DNA of 64,000 bases from Clostridia bacterium. Lineage in GTDB: Bacteria > Bacillota > Clostridia > Oscillospirales > CAG-272. Made by a program: the position numbers and the translations under genes. This document shows, one piece after another, positions 18,134 through 27,308 of the stretch (position 1 is its first letter; every line of letters starts with the position of its first letter). The DNA lies in assembly GCA_017503285.1 (NCBI GenBank), contig JAFVTH010000003.1:1-64000 (forward strand), given 5' to 3'. Under the pieces are notes generated by a model that was not told where the DNA came from, did not search any database, and saw nothing but the letters and a program-made list of their open reading frames with translations.

Positions 18134-19363
18134 TTTCTTTCCCTTGATAAGGTCCCAATATGCCTTGGCAGCTTGCTCGGTCTTGTTGTCACCGTAGGTA
18201 TAATATTTTGCGTTTTTTATATCATCAGGCAAATATTGCTGCACAACATAATGGTTTGGATATTCGTGTGGGTACTTGTAGCCTCTGAATAGTGGTGCAA
18301 CCAAATGCTTGGGTATTGTGTCCCCCTTGCCTGCCTTTATGTCCTCGCTTGCCCTTGCGATAGCCTCGTATGCAGAATTAGACTTAGGCGCAGTTGCCAG
18401 CATTATAGCACAGCTCGCAAGAGGTATTCTTGCCTCAGGTAAGCCCAAGGATTTTGCACTTTCACAAAGAGCATAGGTTATCTGTGCTGCCTGTGGGTAA
18501 GCAAGACCAATATCCTCACTTGCAATAACCTGTAATCTTCTTATAGGAGAGAGTATATCTCCGCCCTCAAGCAGCTTTGCCAGATAAAACACAGCCGCAT
18601 CGGGGTCAGACCCGCGGATTGATTTTTGCAAGCCGGAGAGCAAATTGTGGTGCACATCACTGTCTCTGTCAAACATTCCGGCAGAAATCGATGGTATAAA
18701 TTCCTTTGCCACCTCAATTGTTATTTCGTCTTCACTGGCAAAGTAAGCACCCTCGAAAAGTGTTAGTGCATGTCTTACATCTCCATGTGCACAAGATGCA
18801 AGAAACAAAAGTGCCTCATCACATGCAACCTTTTCTTTTCCCTCTTCCTTGTTAATAGTATCAAGCGCGCGTCTTAAAACAGGCAAAATGCTTTTTGCAT
18901 CAACTGCCTTGAATTCAAAAACTGAGCAACGAGAAATTAGAGCATCATAAATATAAAAGTATGGGTTTTCAGTTGTGGAGGCAATAAGAGTAACGCGACC
19001 ATCCTCAATATACTCAAGCAAGGATTGCTGTTGCTTCTTATTAAAATACTGTATCTCATCAAGATAGAGCAGTATACCGTTAGTAGAAAAAACAGAGCTG
19101 GACTGGGAAATTACCTCTTTAACGTCAGAAAGCGAAGCAGTGGTTGCATTAAGCTTAAAAAGCTCCATACCGGAGTTTTTAGCGATAATGTTTGCAACAG
19201 TGGTCTTTCCTGTGCCGGGAGGGCCAAAGAAAATCATATTTGAAATTCTACCGGCGTTTAGCATTCTTGTTATAACACCCTTAGGGGAAACAAGATGCTC
19301 CTGCCCACACACCTCTCCGAAGGTCTCGGGGCGCAGTCTGTCTGCAATAGGCTTGTTTGTCAT
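18131..19363 (-). CDS. rarA: Replication-associated recombination protein A (RarA/MgsA)
   Basis: RarA is an AAA+ ATPase of the clamp-loader family that acts at stalled or gapped replication forks. The 410-residue product starts MTNKPIADRLRP. It contains Walker A GPPGTGKTT, Walker B LYLDEIQYF, the sensor TTENPYF, and the C-terminal tetramerisation region with KGDTIPKHL. The start at 19363 has GAGG 7 nt upstream; an upstream in-frame ATG at 19381 lacks a site. A minus-strand promoter TTGATT/TAAAAT (17-nt spacer) lies at 19397-19425. Confidence 0.94.
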   Translation of the reverse strand: MTNKPIADRLRPETFGEVCGQEHLVSPKGVITRMLNAGRISNMIFFGPPGTGKTTVANIIAKNSGMELFKLNATTASLSDVKEVISQSSSVFSTNGILLYLDEIQYFNKKQQQSLLEYIEDGRVTLIASTTENPYFYIYDALISRCSVFEFKAVDAKSILPVLRRALDTINKEEGKEKVACDEALLFLASCAHGDVRHALTLFEGAYFASEDEITIEVAKEFIPSISAGMFDRDSDVHHNLLSGLQKSIRGSDPDAAVFYLAKLLEGGDILSPIRRLQVIASEDIGLAYPQAAQITYALCESAKSLGLPEARIPLASCAIMLATAPKSNSAYEAIARASEDIKAGKGDTIPKHLVAPLFRGYKYPHEYPNHYVVQQYLPDDIKNAKYYTYGDNKTEQAAKAYWDLIKGKK

Positions 19364-19396
19364 ATGTATCCTCAAATTCAAAAAACTTACATGCTT

Positions 19397-19425
19397 ATTT
19401 TAACATATGAGGCTGAAAAAATCAA
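19397..19425 (-). promoter_or_regulatory. Promoter of rarA
   Basis: On the minus strand TTGATT (19425-19420), 17-nt spacer, TAAAAT (19402-19397). Confidence 0.6.
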
Positions 19426-19460
19426 TATAATATTAGAAACAAACTAAGGAAGGTAGTGCG

Positions 19461-19742
19461 GTGAAATATAAGTTAAACAAGGTAAAGAAAGAGGAATTAA
19501 AAAGTAAAATAAAAAACACAATAGAGGTAATGTCCTTAGTGTTCGTTTTAGGCGCGTTTACAATGCTTATGTACTTTGCCACAAAGGACACAAAAACCAT
19601 TGAATATAACGAAAACGAAAGCATTTCAGAGGTATTTAAGGAAATAGGGATATACGATATGCTTGATTTTGATGAAATCCAAAAAACAAGCGGGGACGTG
19701 GTTGAAATTTCAAAAAATGAAGATGAAATCAAAGAGGGATGA
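19461..19742 (+). CDS. Small single-TM protein upstream of an S2P protease
   Basis: A 93-residue protein with GTG start (19461) and a GGAAGG site. It has a basic N terminus, one hydrophobic segment (about residues 23-41) and an acidic outer tail. It is followed 4 nt after its stop by a membrane metalloprotease. The arrangement recalls spoIVFA-spoIVFB, where a membrane partner controls the protease, but there is no peptidase M23 domain and the protein is far shorter, so this is only a positional analogy. Confidence 0.65.
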   Translation: MKYKLNKVKKEELKSKIKNTIEVMSLVFVLGAFTMLMYFATKDTKTIEYNENESISEVFKEIGIYDMLDFDEIQKTSGDVVEISKNEDEIKEG

Positions 19743-19745
19743 CTT

Positions 19746-20309
19746 TTGGAAAAGCTGGGTATTTTAGCAATATTCTTTACTCTTTTAGGCGTATCAATTT
19801 CCCCACACCCCTTTTTGCTTATTTTCTGCTACATAATTCACGAGCTTGGGCATATTTTTATGGCAAAAATAGTAGGTGCAAAAACGAAAAAGGTAAAAGT
19901 ATTTGCCTTTAGACTAAGCATAGGCTACGATCAAGCAGGTATAACATATCCACAAGAAATTCTTATTTGCTTTGGCGGGATTATTTTCAACTTAATTTCA
20001 GCAGCTACTGTGGCACTTTTGCCGTTTTTCCAAGGGGAAGTGGCTGATTTTTTTGTAATCTGTAATCTTTCCTTAGCAATTATGAACTTGTATCCTGTGT
20101 CAATTTTAGATGGCGGCGGGATTTTAAGGGCAACGCTGCTTTACCTTTTAGGCCAGGAAAAAGCAGAGAAAATAAGCGGGGGAGTGTCGCTAATTTGCGC
20201 AATTTTGCTTTGGCTTGTGTCCGTATATCTGCAGCTTGTCTTTTCCTCAAACCTGTCGCTTTTGGTCATTTCAATTGTTTTACTGGTTCAGCTCTGCTTC
20301 TCAATATAA
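19746..20309 (+). CDS. Site-2-protease-type (M50) membrane metalloprotease
   Basis: A 187-residue polytopic membrane protein with the zinc motif HELGH (about residues 34-38) in a hydrophobic helix, and a second motif NLYPVSILDGG (about residues 117-127) corresponding to the conserved NPxPxxxLDGG. No PDZ or CBS domain is present, so this is a minimal M50/SpoIVFB-like protease that cuts within membranes. The start is TTG at 19746 with GAGGGATG upstream. It is coupled to the preceding small TM protein. Whether it is the SpoIVFB orthologue (pro-sigma-K processing) cannot be settled here. Confidence 0.82.
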   Translation: MEKLGILAIFFTLLGVSISPHPFLLIFCYIIHELGHIFMAKIVGAKTKKVKVFAFRLSIGYDQAGITYPQEILICFGGIIFNLISAATVALLPFFQGEVADFFVICNLSLAIMNLYPVSILDGGGILRATLLYLLGQEKAEKISGGVSLICAILLWLVSVYLQLVFSSNLSLLVISIVLLVQLCFSI

Positions 20310-20338
20310 AATATTATGTAAAAATTTGCCCGCAACTA

Positions 20339-20367
20339 TTGCACATTTTATAATAATCTGTTATAAT
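20339..20367 (+). promoter_or_regulatory. Promoter of the pot operon
   Basis: TTGCAC (20339-20344), 17-nt spacer, TATAAT (20362-20367), about 80 nt before potA. Confidence 0.65.
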
Positions 20368-20446
20368 GCAATTGATTTACTGTTTTTGACGATTAGAGAT
20401 GATTTTTGTCAATGTAAGTCAAATCTGTGAAAGAACGGGGAAAGAA

Positions 20447-21628
20447 ATGAACGAAAAAAAGATCCTTGAGCCTGAGGGTGCAACACCGCTTGCAAACGGC
20501 ACAGTAAACACTCCAAAGAAGATAGTGCAGCTTAAAAATGTTGCCAAATCCTTCGATGGCGAGGTGGTTCTTGACCACATAAATTTAGATGTTCACGAAA
20601 AGGAGTTTATGACACTTTTAGGTCCATCTGGATGTGGTAAGTCAACAACCCTTCGTATTATTGCCGGCTTTGTTACACCGGACACTGGTGATGTTATGTT
20701 TGAGGACGTGAAGATTAATGATGTTCCTGCACATAAGCGTCACGTAAACACAGTGTTCCAAAAGTACGCGTTATTTCCACATCTTAACGTGTATGAAAAC
20801 ATTGCTTTCGCTCTTCGATTGAACAAAGTGTCAGAAGAAGAAATTTATGAGCGAGTAGAGGAAATGCTCGCTATGGTTAATCTAAAAGGCTTTGAAAAGA
20901 GGGACGTTAACCTTCTTTCCGGTGGTCAACAGCAGAGAGTTGCCATCGCAAGAGCTCTAATTAACAAGCCAAAGGTTCTTTTGCTTGATGAGCCTTTAGG
21001 TGCGCTTGACCTAAAGCTTCGCAAGGATATGCAGAACGAGCTTAAAAATATGCAAAGAAAAACAGGCATTACTTTTATATATGTTACTCACGACCAGGAG
21101 GAGGCGCTTTCTATGTCTGATACCGTTGTCGTTATGGCAAACGGTAAGATTCAGCAAATAGGCACTCCTACCGACATTTACAATGAGCCGGAAAACGCAT
21201 TCGTTGCCGACTTTATTGGCGAAAGTAACATCATTGACGGTATTATGCTTGATGATTATAGAGTAAGATTCTCCGGCCACGAGTTTGAATGTCTTGATAA
21301 GGGCTTTGATAAAAACGAGGCTGTGGATGTTGTAGTAAGACCTGAGGACGTGGATGTTGTTGCCCCGGAAAAGGGCATGCTCACAGGCGAGGTTACCTCT
21401 GTAACCTTCAAGGGTGTTCACTACGAAATTATCGTTAATATTAATAACTTTAAGTGGATGATTCAGTCAACTGACTACGTGTCACCTAACCAAACAATAG
21501 GCATCTATATTGAGCCCGACGCTATTCATATCATGAAAAAGTCCGAGTTTTCAAATATGTTTGGAGACTATTCCTCATTTAGTGATGAGCTGGACAAGCT
21601 ATCCGACACCACCGAGGAGGAAGAGTAA
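20447..21628 (+). CDS. potA: Spermidine/putrescine ABC transporter ATPase
   Basis: PotA is the ATP-hydrolysing subunit of polyamine import. The 393-residue product has Walker [10 protein letters not shown] (about residues 59-67), the signature LSGGQQQR (about 157-164), Walker B LLLDEPL and a switch histidine in VTHDQEEA. The C-terminal region after residue ~270 is a TOBE domain. ATG 20447 is preferred to an in-frame ATG at 20399, as an N-terminal leader of 33 residues already precedes the ABC core. It heads potA-potB-potCD. Confidence 0.94.
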   Translation: MNEKKILEPEGATPLANGTVNTPKKIVQLKNVAKSFDGEVVLDHINLDVHEKEFMTLLGPSGCGKSTTLRIIAGFVTPDTGDVMFEDVKINDVPAHKRHVNTVFQKYALFPHLNVYENIAFALRLNKVSEEEIYERVEEMLAMVNLKGFEKRDVNLLSGGQQQRVAIARALINKPKVLLLDEPLGALDLKLRKDMQNELKNMQRKTGITFIYVTHDQEEALSMSDTVVVMANGKIQQIGTPTDIYNEPENAFVADFIGESNIIDGIMLDDYRVRFSGHEFECLDKGFDKNEAVDVVVRPEDVDVVAPEKGMLTGEVTSVTFKGVHYEIIVNINNFKWMIQSTDYVSPNQTIGIYIEPDAIHIMKKSEFSNMFGDYSSFSDELDKLSDTTEEEE

Positions 21629-21632
21629 GAGA

Positions 21633-22463
21633 ATGAATAAAAAGGGCACACTACTTAGACAAGCAGCGGCGTACCCTCACATTGTGTGGTCCTTGCTATT
21701 TATTATAGCACCGCTTATATTTGTCGCGTATTATGCTTTTACAGACAAAGAGGGCAATTTTACCTTTGACAACATTTCTGCTATGGCAGAGCCAAGCTAC
21801 CTTGAGGTGTTTTTAAGGTCCCTTTGCTTTGCATTCTTAGCAACAGTTATTTGTCTTGTAATCGCGTACCCTGTTGCTTATTTCATCTCTAAGACAAGCC
21901 CCAAAATGCAGAAAATTCTAATAATGCTGGTTACCCTGCCACAGTGGCTTAACTTCCTTATTAGAACCTACTCCTGGATGGCGCTTTTAGAGGATACAGG
22001 AATAATCAACAGTCTTCTTGTTAGCATAGGTCTTGATCCTATACACATGATAAACACCCCATTTGCAGTTATCCTTGGTATGGTATATAACTTCCTGCCA
22101 TATATGATAATTCCATTACATTCTGTAATGGCAAAAATAGATGTTCGCTTGCTTGAGGCGGCATCTGACCTTGGCTGCAACCAATTTCAGGTTATGACAA
22201 GGGTGGTTTTGCCACTTAGCAAATCGGGCATAATTTCAGGCATTACAATGGTGTTCGTTCCATCAATCAGCACCTTCTACATTTCCCAAAAGCTTGGTGG
22301 AGGTAACTTTGACCTGATAGGCGATACCATAGAAAGGCAGTTCCAAACTGCATATAACTATAACCTGGGCGCTGCTATGTCCTTCGTGCTTATGATATTG
22401 ATTATCATCAGTATGGCGGTTATGAACAAGTACTCTGATGATGACGGAGGGGTAATTGTATGA
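21633..22463 (+). CDS. potB: Spermidine/putrescine ABC transporter permease PotB
   Basis: PotB is one of the two membrane subunits of the polyamine importer. The 276-residue protein has six predicted membrane segments and the EAA loop (LEAASDLGCNQFQVMTRVVL) that docks onto PotA. ATG 21633 follows GAGGAAGAG and lies 4 nt after the potA stop. The stop overlaps potCD by 4 nt. Confidence 0.93.
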   Translation: MNKKGTLLRQAAAYPHIVWSLLFIIAPLIFVAYYAFTDKEGNFTFDNISAMAEPSYLEVFLRSLCFAFLATVICLVIAYPVAYFISKTSPKMQKILIMLVTLPQWLNFLIRTYSWMALLEDTGIINSLLVSIGLDPIHMINTPFAVILGMVYNFLPYMIIPLHSVMAKIDVRLLEAASDLGCNQFQVMTRVVLPLSKSGIISGITMVFVPSISTFYISQKLGGGNFDLIGDTIERQFQTAYNYNLGAAMSFVLMILIIISMAVMNKYSDDDGGVIV

Positions 22464-24970
22464 AAAAGAGCAGTATACCAAGTATTATTTACACGGTTCT
22501 TATTTTCGCCTTCCTGTACCTACCAATCGGCGTGCTGATTTTGTACTCCTTTAACAGTAGCGATAGCACAGGCGTTATGGAGGGCTTTTCCTTCAAGTGG
22601 TACAAGGAGCTATTTACCGATAGCGCCACCCTGACAGCCCTTCGAAACACTCTCGTTTTGGCAATTTTGTCCTCGGTTATCTCTACCATTATCGGTACTG
22701 CCGCAGCCTACGGAATTTCCAAAATGTCAAACAAGCATCTTAAAAATGCTACAATGTCCGTAACACAAATACCAATGATAAATCCGGAAATCGTTACCGG
22801 TATATCAATGATGCTTTTGTTTGTGTTTGTGGGCGGTATGATAGGCTCTAGCACAAGCCTTGGCTTTGGTACAGTTTTAATTGCCCATATTACCTTTAAC
22901 CTACCATATGTAATACTTCTTGTATTACCAAAGTTTAAGGAAATGGACAAAAACTTACCGGAGGCAGCAAGGGATCTTGGCTGCACACCGTTCCAATCCT
23001 TCTTCAAGGTGGAGCTTCCTGCAATAATGCCCGGTATTGTTGCAGGCTTCATAATGGCATTTACATTGTCACTTGATGACTTTGTAATAAGCTATTTTAC
23101 CACCGGTAGTGGCTTTGAAACCTTGCCTATCAGAATTTACTCAATGACTAAAAAGCGTGTTACACCGGATATGTACGCGCTTTCAACACTTATTTTTGTA
23201 ACAATTTTGGTGCTCCTTCTTCTTTCAAATCTTTCAAACGATAAGAACAAGAAGGAAATGTCCAAGAGGGCAAAAAAGGTGGCTAAAATCGCCGGCGGTA
23301 CAGCCTTCGGTGGCATTATCATCGCAACAATCGTTCTTATCTGCGTTTCTGCAGGCACAAGGTCCGTTACCCTCAATGTATACAACTGGGGAGAATATAT
23401 TTCCGACGGTGGAGAGGGCTCGTATAATGTAAATGCCGAGTTTGAAAAATGGTATGAGGAAGATTATTACGAGCGCACAGGCGAGAAAATTGATGTCAGA
23501 ATAAACTATACCACCTACGCAAGCAACGAGGATCTATACGCAAAGCTTAAGAGTGGCGCAGGCGGATACGATGTTATAATCCCATCTGACTATATGCTTG
23601 AAAAGCTAAAGATAGAGGGACTTATACAGCCTCTTGGCTCTGTTAGCACCATCAAGGAGGCAATTCCTAACCTTGAATACCTAAACCCACAGTTTGAGGA
23701 AATGTTTGTTTATCCAAACGAAAAAGGTGAGCTTGAGCTGTATGGCGCAATGTACACCTATGGTGTGGTTGGTATTGTCTATAATGCAGATAAGCTTGCC
23801 CCCGAGGATTTGGAAAAAATCGAAAAGGGCGAAATGGGCTGGGAGCTAATATATGGACAAGAATACATGGAAAAATACAAGGGACAAATTCTTCAGTTCA
23901 ATAACTCAAGAGACGCCTTTGGTACAGCTATGTATCATCTTGGCTACAATGTAAACACAGCCACCGTTGACCAATGGGAGGAGGCGTATAGGCTTCTCCA
24001 GTCGCAAAAGCCCTATGTTCAAGGCTATGTTATGGATGAAATCTATAACAAGATGGAGGGTGGAGAGGCTGCAATTGCCGCCTACTACGCCGGCGACTGT
24101 CTTGCTATGATGGAGAATAACGAGTCCTTAGGATTTTTCTACCCATCAAAGAATAACGGCACACTTTTTGAAACAAATATATTTGCTGATGCAATGTGTA
24201 TTCCAACAGGCTCACAAAACAAGGAGCTTGCACTTTCGTATATTAACTTTATGCTAAGCGAGGACGCTGCCGTTGCAAACGCAGAGTATATCTACTATTC
24301 CTCTCCGTACGACCACGTTAAGGAAAACCTTGATTATCAGCTTTATATGGGTCTTTACGACTATGTATATGTGCTTGATGAAAATGGCGAATATATCCTT
24401 GACGAAAATGGTGAGCCACTTATCGTTTTAGATGAAAACGGCGACCCTGTGTACGAATTAACTGAGGATGGCGGAGACTACGCAGTAATTTATTACAGCG
24501 ATTTTGAAAGCTCTCTTAAGATAATGTTTGATAGCTATGCATACAAGGATCTTGATACTGCACAGGGCGCAAACATTACCACCTCCGGTCTTAATGACTA
24601 TTGGGAAAGCTTAAAGGTAGATTCTACCTCATTTGGTAGCAGCGTATACATTGTTTGCGCAGTTATACTTGCGGTTATAATTGTTATCTTTGTTGTATAT
24701 TTTGTAAGAAAGAGAAGACAAAGACGCTATTACTGGAATAACACATCTGACCCTAAGCCGCTACCACAGGTTAGTGTTGGCGCAGACTCCGACCCGCTTT
24801 CCGAAACAATAACTCTTGCAGCAATAAGAGCGCAGGAGAAAAAGCAGGATGCGAATAAGGAAGAGCATATTAAGCCTGATGAGGTAAAAAAAGGCCCACA
24901 AATTAAGACGATAAGAACAGATAAGAGAACAACCGTTATTTTACCTGCTGACAAAATCATAAAAGGCTAA
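22460..24970 (+). CDS. potCD: PotC permease fused to PotD polyamine-binding protein
   Basis: An 836-residue fusion. Residues about 1-260 are the PotC permease, with six TM segments and the EAA loop PEAARDLGCTPFQSF. A TM helix at about 278-298 then exports residues about 302-720, a PotD-type periplasmic-binding fold that begins LNVYNWGEYISDG. A second TM helix at about 727-752 leads to an 80-residue basic cytoplasmic tail. The binding protein is thus held to the transporter at both ends. Around residues 637-665 there is an insert with four copies of a LDENGE-like motif. The reading frame is continuous with no sign of a sequencing join. Together with PotA and PotB it forms a complete importer. 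Confidence 0.92.
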   Translation: MKKSSIPSIIYTVLIFAFLYLPIGVLILYSFNSSDSTGVMEGFSFKWYKELFTDSATLTALRNTLVLAILSSVISTIIGTAAAYGISKMSNKHLKNATMSVTQIPMINPEIVTGISMMLLFVFVGGMIGSSTSLGFGTVLIAHITFNLPYVILLVLPKFKEMDKNLPEAARDLGCTPFQSFFKVELPAIMPGIVAGFIMAFTLSLDDFVISYFTTGSGFETLPIRIYSMTKKRVTPDMYALSTLIFVTILVLLLLSNLSNDKNKKEMSKRAKKVAKIAGGTAFGGIIIATIVLICVSAGTRSVTLNVYNWGEYISDGGEGSYNVNAEFEKWYEEDYYERTGEKIDVRINYTTYASNEDLYAKLKSGAGGYDVIIPSDYMLEKLKIEGLIQPLGSVSTIKEAIPNLEYLNPQFEEMFVYPNEKGELELYGAMYTYGVVGIVYNADKLAPEDLEKIEKGEMGWELIYGQEYMEKYKGQILQFNNSRDAFGTAMYHLGYNVNTATVDQWEEAYRLLQSQKPYVQGYVMDEIYNKMEGGEAAIAAYYAGDCLAMMENNESLGFFYPSKNNGTLFETNIFADAMCIPTGSQNKELALSYINFMLSEDAAVANAEYIYYSSPYDHVKENLDYQLYMGLYDYVYVLDENGEYILDENGEPLIVLDENGDPVYELTEDGGDYAVIYYSDFESSLKIMFDSYAYKDLDTAQGANITTSGLNDYWESLKVDSTSFGSSVYIVCAVILAVIIVIFVVYFVRKRRQRRYYWNNTSDPKPLPQVSVGADSDPLSETITLAAIRAQEKKQDANKEEHIKPDEVKKGPQIKTIRTDKRTTVILPADKIIKG

Positions 24971-24976
24971 TAAATA

Positions 24977-25008
24977 AAAATCACCGACCACGTGTCGGTG
25001 ATTTTTTT
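24977..25008. terminator. Bidirectional terminator between potCD and the ttcA-like gene
   Basis: Stem TCACCGAC/GTCGGTGA with A and T runs on both sides, placed between convergent genes. Confidence 0.85.
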
Positions 25009-25010
25009 GT

Positions 25011-25808
25011 TTATTCATCCTCGGAAGGAATAGATTTTTTCAAATCCTTGCGTCTTTTTTTCTCGTCTGCATCTATTAAATCAACATGGAAGCCGTCAAT
25101 CTCTCCACGTTGTATAGCGCCCATAATTCGATGGTACAGGCCACGATGCTCCTTTTCAAAAACAGCAAGGTAATCCTTCATTTTTGCTCGCTCGGTATTT
25201 CCGTCAGCAGGGCATTTTGCCTTTGTGATAGGCAAGCATTCAGCAGTGGCAAAGGCCTTGATTTCCTTTTCGTGGGTATAAACAAGCGGCCTTATCATTG
25301 TAAGATCCTTTCTTGAAAGATATGTAACAGGTCTAAAGCACCCAACCCTACCCTCGAAGAATAGATTTAGCATAAAGGTTTCAACAACATCATCAAAATG
25401 GTGTCCTAAGGCAAGCTTATTACAGCCAAGCTCCTTTGCCGCATCGTGCAAAGCACCACGGCGCATTCTTGCGCATAGGGAGCAGGGGCTTTTTTCCTCT
25501 CTTACCTTAAAAATTATTTCGTAAATTTGCGTTTTTATTATATGGTACTCAATTTCAAGCTCCTTGCAAAGTGCTTCAATCTCCGAAAAATCAGCACCAT
25601 CAAGACCCATATCAATGGTAACGCCAACAATCTGATAGTCAATGCCTATAATTCTTTTCAGCTTAGCAAGGGCACAGAGCAGGGCAAGAGAATCCTTGCC
25701 ACCTGAAACACCAACGGCAATTCTATCTCCGTTTTCAATCATATTATATTCCTCTACTGCCTTTCTTGTATGGCTGAGGATTCTTTCAATGGTAGCAAAC
25801 TCTTTCAT
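25011..25808 (-). CDS. TtcA-family tRNA thiolation / PP-loop ATPase
   Basis: A 265-residue PP-loop protein with ATP motif GVSGGKDSLALL (about residues 36-47) and CSLCARMRRG, a CxxC pair typical of TtcA-type enzymes that bind an Fe-S cluster. LALGHHFDDVVETFMLNLFF is also family-typical. These enzymes thiolate a cytidine or a related base in tRNA. ATG 25808 has a GAGGTG site on the minus strand; upstream in-frame codons do not. Whether the target is C32 (TtcA) or another position is not decided by the sequence. Confidence 0.85.
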   Translation of the reverse strand: MKEFATIERILSHTRKAVEEYNMIENGDRIAVGVSGGKDSLALLCALAKLKRIIGIDYQIVGVTIDMGLDGADFSEIEALCKELEIEYHIIKTQIYEIIFKVREEKSPCSLCARMRRGALHDAAKELGCNKLALGHHFDDVVETFMLNLFFEGRVGCFRPVTYLSRKDLTMIRPLVYTHEKEIKAFATAECLPITKAKCPADGNTERAKMKDYLAVFEKEHRGLYHRIMGAIQRGEIDGFHVDLIDADEKKRRKDLKKSIPSEDE

Positions 25809-25866
25809 TAGCACCTCGCAAAAATTATCATAAACTAAAGTAGAAAGAATAAAAAGGGGAGTTTTT

Positions 25867-26430
25867 ATGGCAATCAAGATTTACATAGACCAAGGGCACA
25901 ACCCAAGCCCACCAAACACAGGCGCAGAGGGTAACGGCTATCGTGAGCAGGATATAACCTACGAGGTGGGGGTGCGCCTTGCCCAATTATTAAACCAAAA
26001 TGGGAATTTTCAAACTCGTCTGTCTCGTCCCACAGTTAATACCCAGCTGGGAAGCTCAAACGCCTCAAGTCTGAGGGTCAGAGTTGACGACGCAAATAGC
26101 TGGGGGGCAGATTATTTTATAAGCATACACGCAAACGCCTCTAACCAAAGCAGCGCAAACGGAACAGAGGTTTTGGTTTATCGAAGTCCCTCAAGAGCAG
26201 CCTCGCTGGCTGCCGATATTCTAAGAGAGATAACCGAAATAACAGGGCTTAACAGCCGAGGGGTTAAGGAGCGCCCGGGACTATATGTGCTAAGAAAAAC
26301 CAATATGCCGGCAGTCTTGGTTGAGCTTGGCTTTATAACCAATCCAAGGGATGCACAGCTTATGGCAAATAGCCCCTCCTTGTTTGCACAGGGTATATAC
26401 CGAGGTATACTTGATTATCTCGATTTATAG
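25867..26430 (+). CDS. N-acetylmuramoyl-L-alanine amidase (amidase_3)
   Basis: A 187-residue zinc amidase that cleaves the lactyl-alanine bond in peptidoglycan. The zinc and catalytic residues lie in IDQGHN (His), the GYREQD Glu, SIHAN (His) and VELGF (catalytic Glu). It consists only of the catalytic domain: no signal peptide, TM segment or wall-binding domain is visible. It is divergent from the ttcA-like gene and convergent with spoVT. A spore-cortex or lysis role is possible, but the lack of an export signal leaves this open. Confidence 0.9.
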   Translation: MAIKIYIDQGHNPSPPNTGAEGNGYREQDITYEVGVRLAQLLNQNGNFQTRLSRPTVNTQLGSSNASSLRVRVDDANSWGADYFISIHANASNQSSANGTEVLVYRSPSRAASLAADILREITEITGLNSRGVKERPGLYVLRKTNMPAVLVELGFITNPRDAQLMANSPSLFAQGIYRGILDYLDL

Positions 26431-26483
26431 TCTATCATAAAAAGAAAAAATCTTCAACAGTAAATTGTCAAAAAACATAAAAA

Positions 26484-26518
26484 GTGGCACAGAGTGTATG
26501 ATTTCTGTGCCATTTTTT
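26484..26518. terminator. Bidirectional terminator between the amidase gene and spoVT
   Basis: Stem TGGCACAGA/TCTGTGCCA with a T run on the plus strand and an A run on the other side. Confidence 0.8.
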
Positions 26519-26522
26519 ATTA

Positions 26523-27068
26523 TTAGCCCTCAAATTGTCTGCCAAGAAAGGATGAAGCAGTCTGTATTAGCTTTGCCTCGGTGCTATGTGGATCTGTATC
26601 CTGCGCTTCGTCATTTGAAACGCAAGCAACACAGCCAATAATATCGCCCTCTGCAATAATAGGCATAGCGTACTTAACAAAAGTGGAAGCACCCTCGCAA
26701 ATGGAAATAGGAGTAGCACCCCTTTTGTGGATATACATGCTTCTGTTTTCAATAATATTTTCAAAATCGTCTGTCAGCTTTTTGTCGGCATATTCCTTTC
26801 TTGAAACACCTGCACAAGCAATAATTGTATCTCTGTCGCTTACAACAACAGACATTGAGCAAATCTTGTGCAATGTGTCAACATACTGGTTAGCAAAGGA
26901 AGCAAGCTCGCCAATAGGGGAGTATTTCTTAAAAATAACCTCGCCATCTCTGTCGGTAAAAATTTCAAGTGGGTCTCCTTCGCGAATACGCATTGTCCTG
27001 CGTATTTCCTTTGGTATAACAACTCTGCCAAGATCGTCAATTCTGCGTACAATACCGGTCGCCTTCAT
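26523..27068 (-). CDS. spoVT: Stage V sporulation transcription factor SpoVT
   Basis: SpoVT is a forespore regulator that tunes sigma-G genes. The 181-residue protein has an N-terminal AbrB swapped-hairpin DNA-binding domain (MKATGIVRRIDDLGRVVIPK, residues 1-50) and a C-terminal GAF-like domain (about 60-178). The length matches SpoVT (about 178), not the shorter AbrB. ATG 27068 has an AAAGGAG site; upstream in-frame codons do not. Its presence argues that the organism is spore-forming or descends from a spore former. Confidence 0.93.
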   Translation of the reverse strand: MKATGIVRRIDDLGRVVIPKEIRRTMRIREGDPLEIFTDRDGEVIFKKYSPIGELASFANQYVDTLHKICSMSVVVSDRDTIIACAGVSRKEYADKKLTDDFENIIENRSMYIHKRGATPISICEGASTFVKYAMPIIAEGDIIGCVACVSNDEAQDTDPHSTEAKLIQTASSFLGRQFEG

Positions 27069-27308
27069 AAATATCTCCTTTTTTGTTTTTGCCATCTTAT
27101 TGTTTGTAAACAAAAGGGGAATTATGCAAGGATTTTGCAAAACAACTAAGGAAAGGTAAAAAATAAGGCACAATATGCTAAATTTTATTGCAAAACTTTG
27201 CGCATTGTGATAATATATAATATATGGGGGATTTAACGCAAAAGCGCTTATTAACCCCTTGTTAAGAAAACAATCACCTGCGAAATAATTAGAAAAGAGG
27301 GTACAAAA

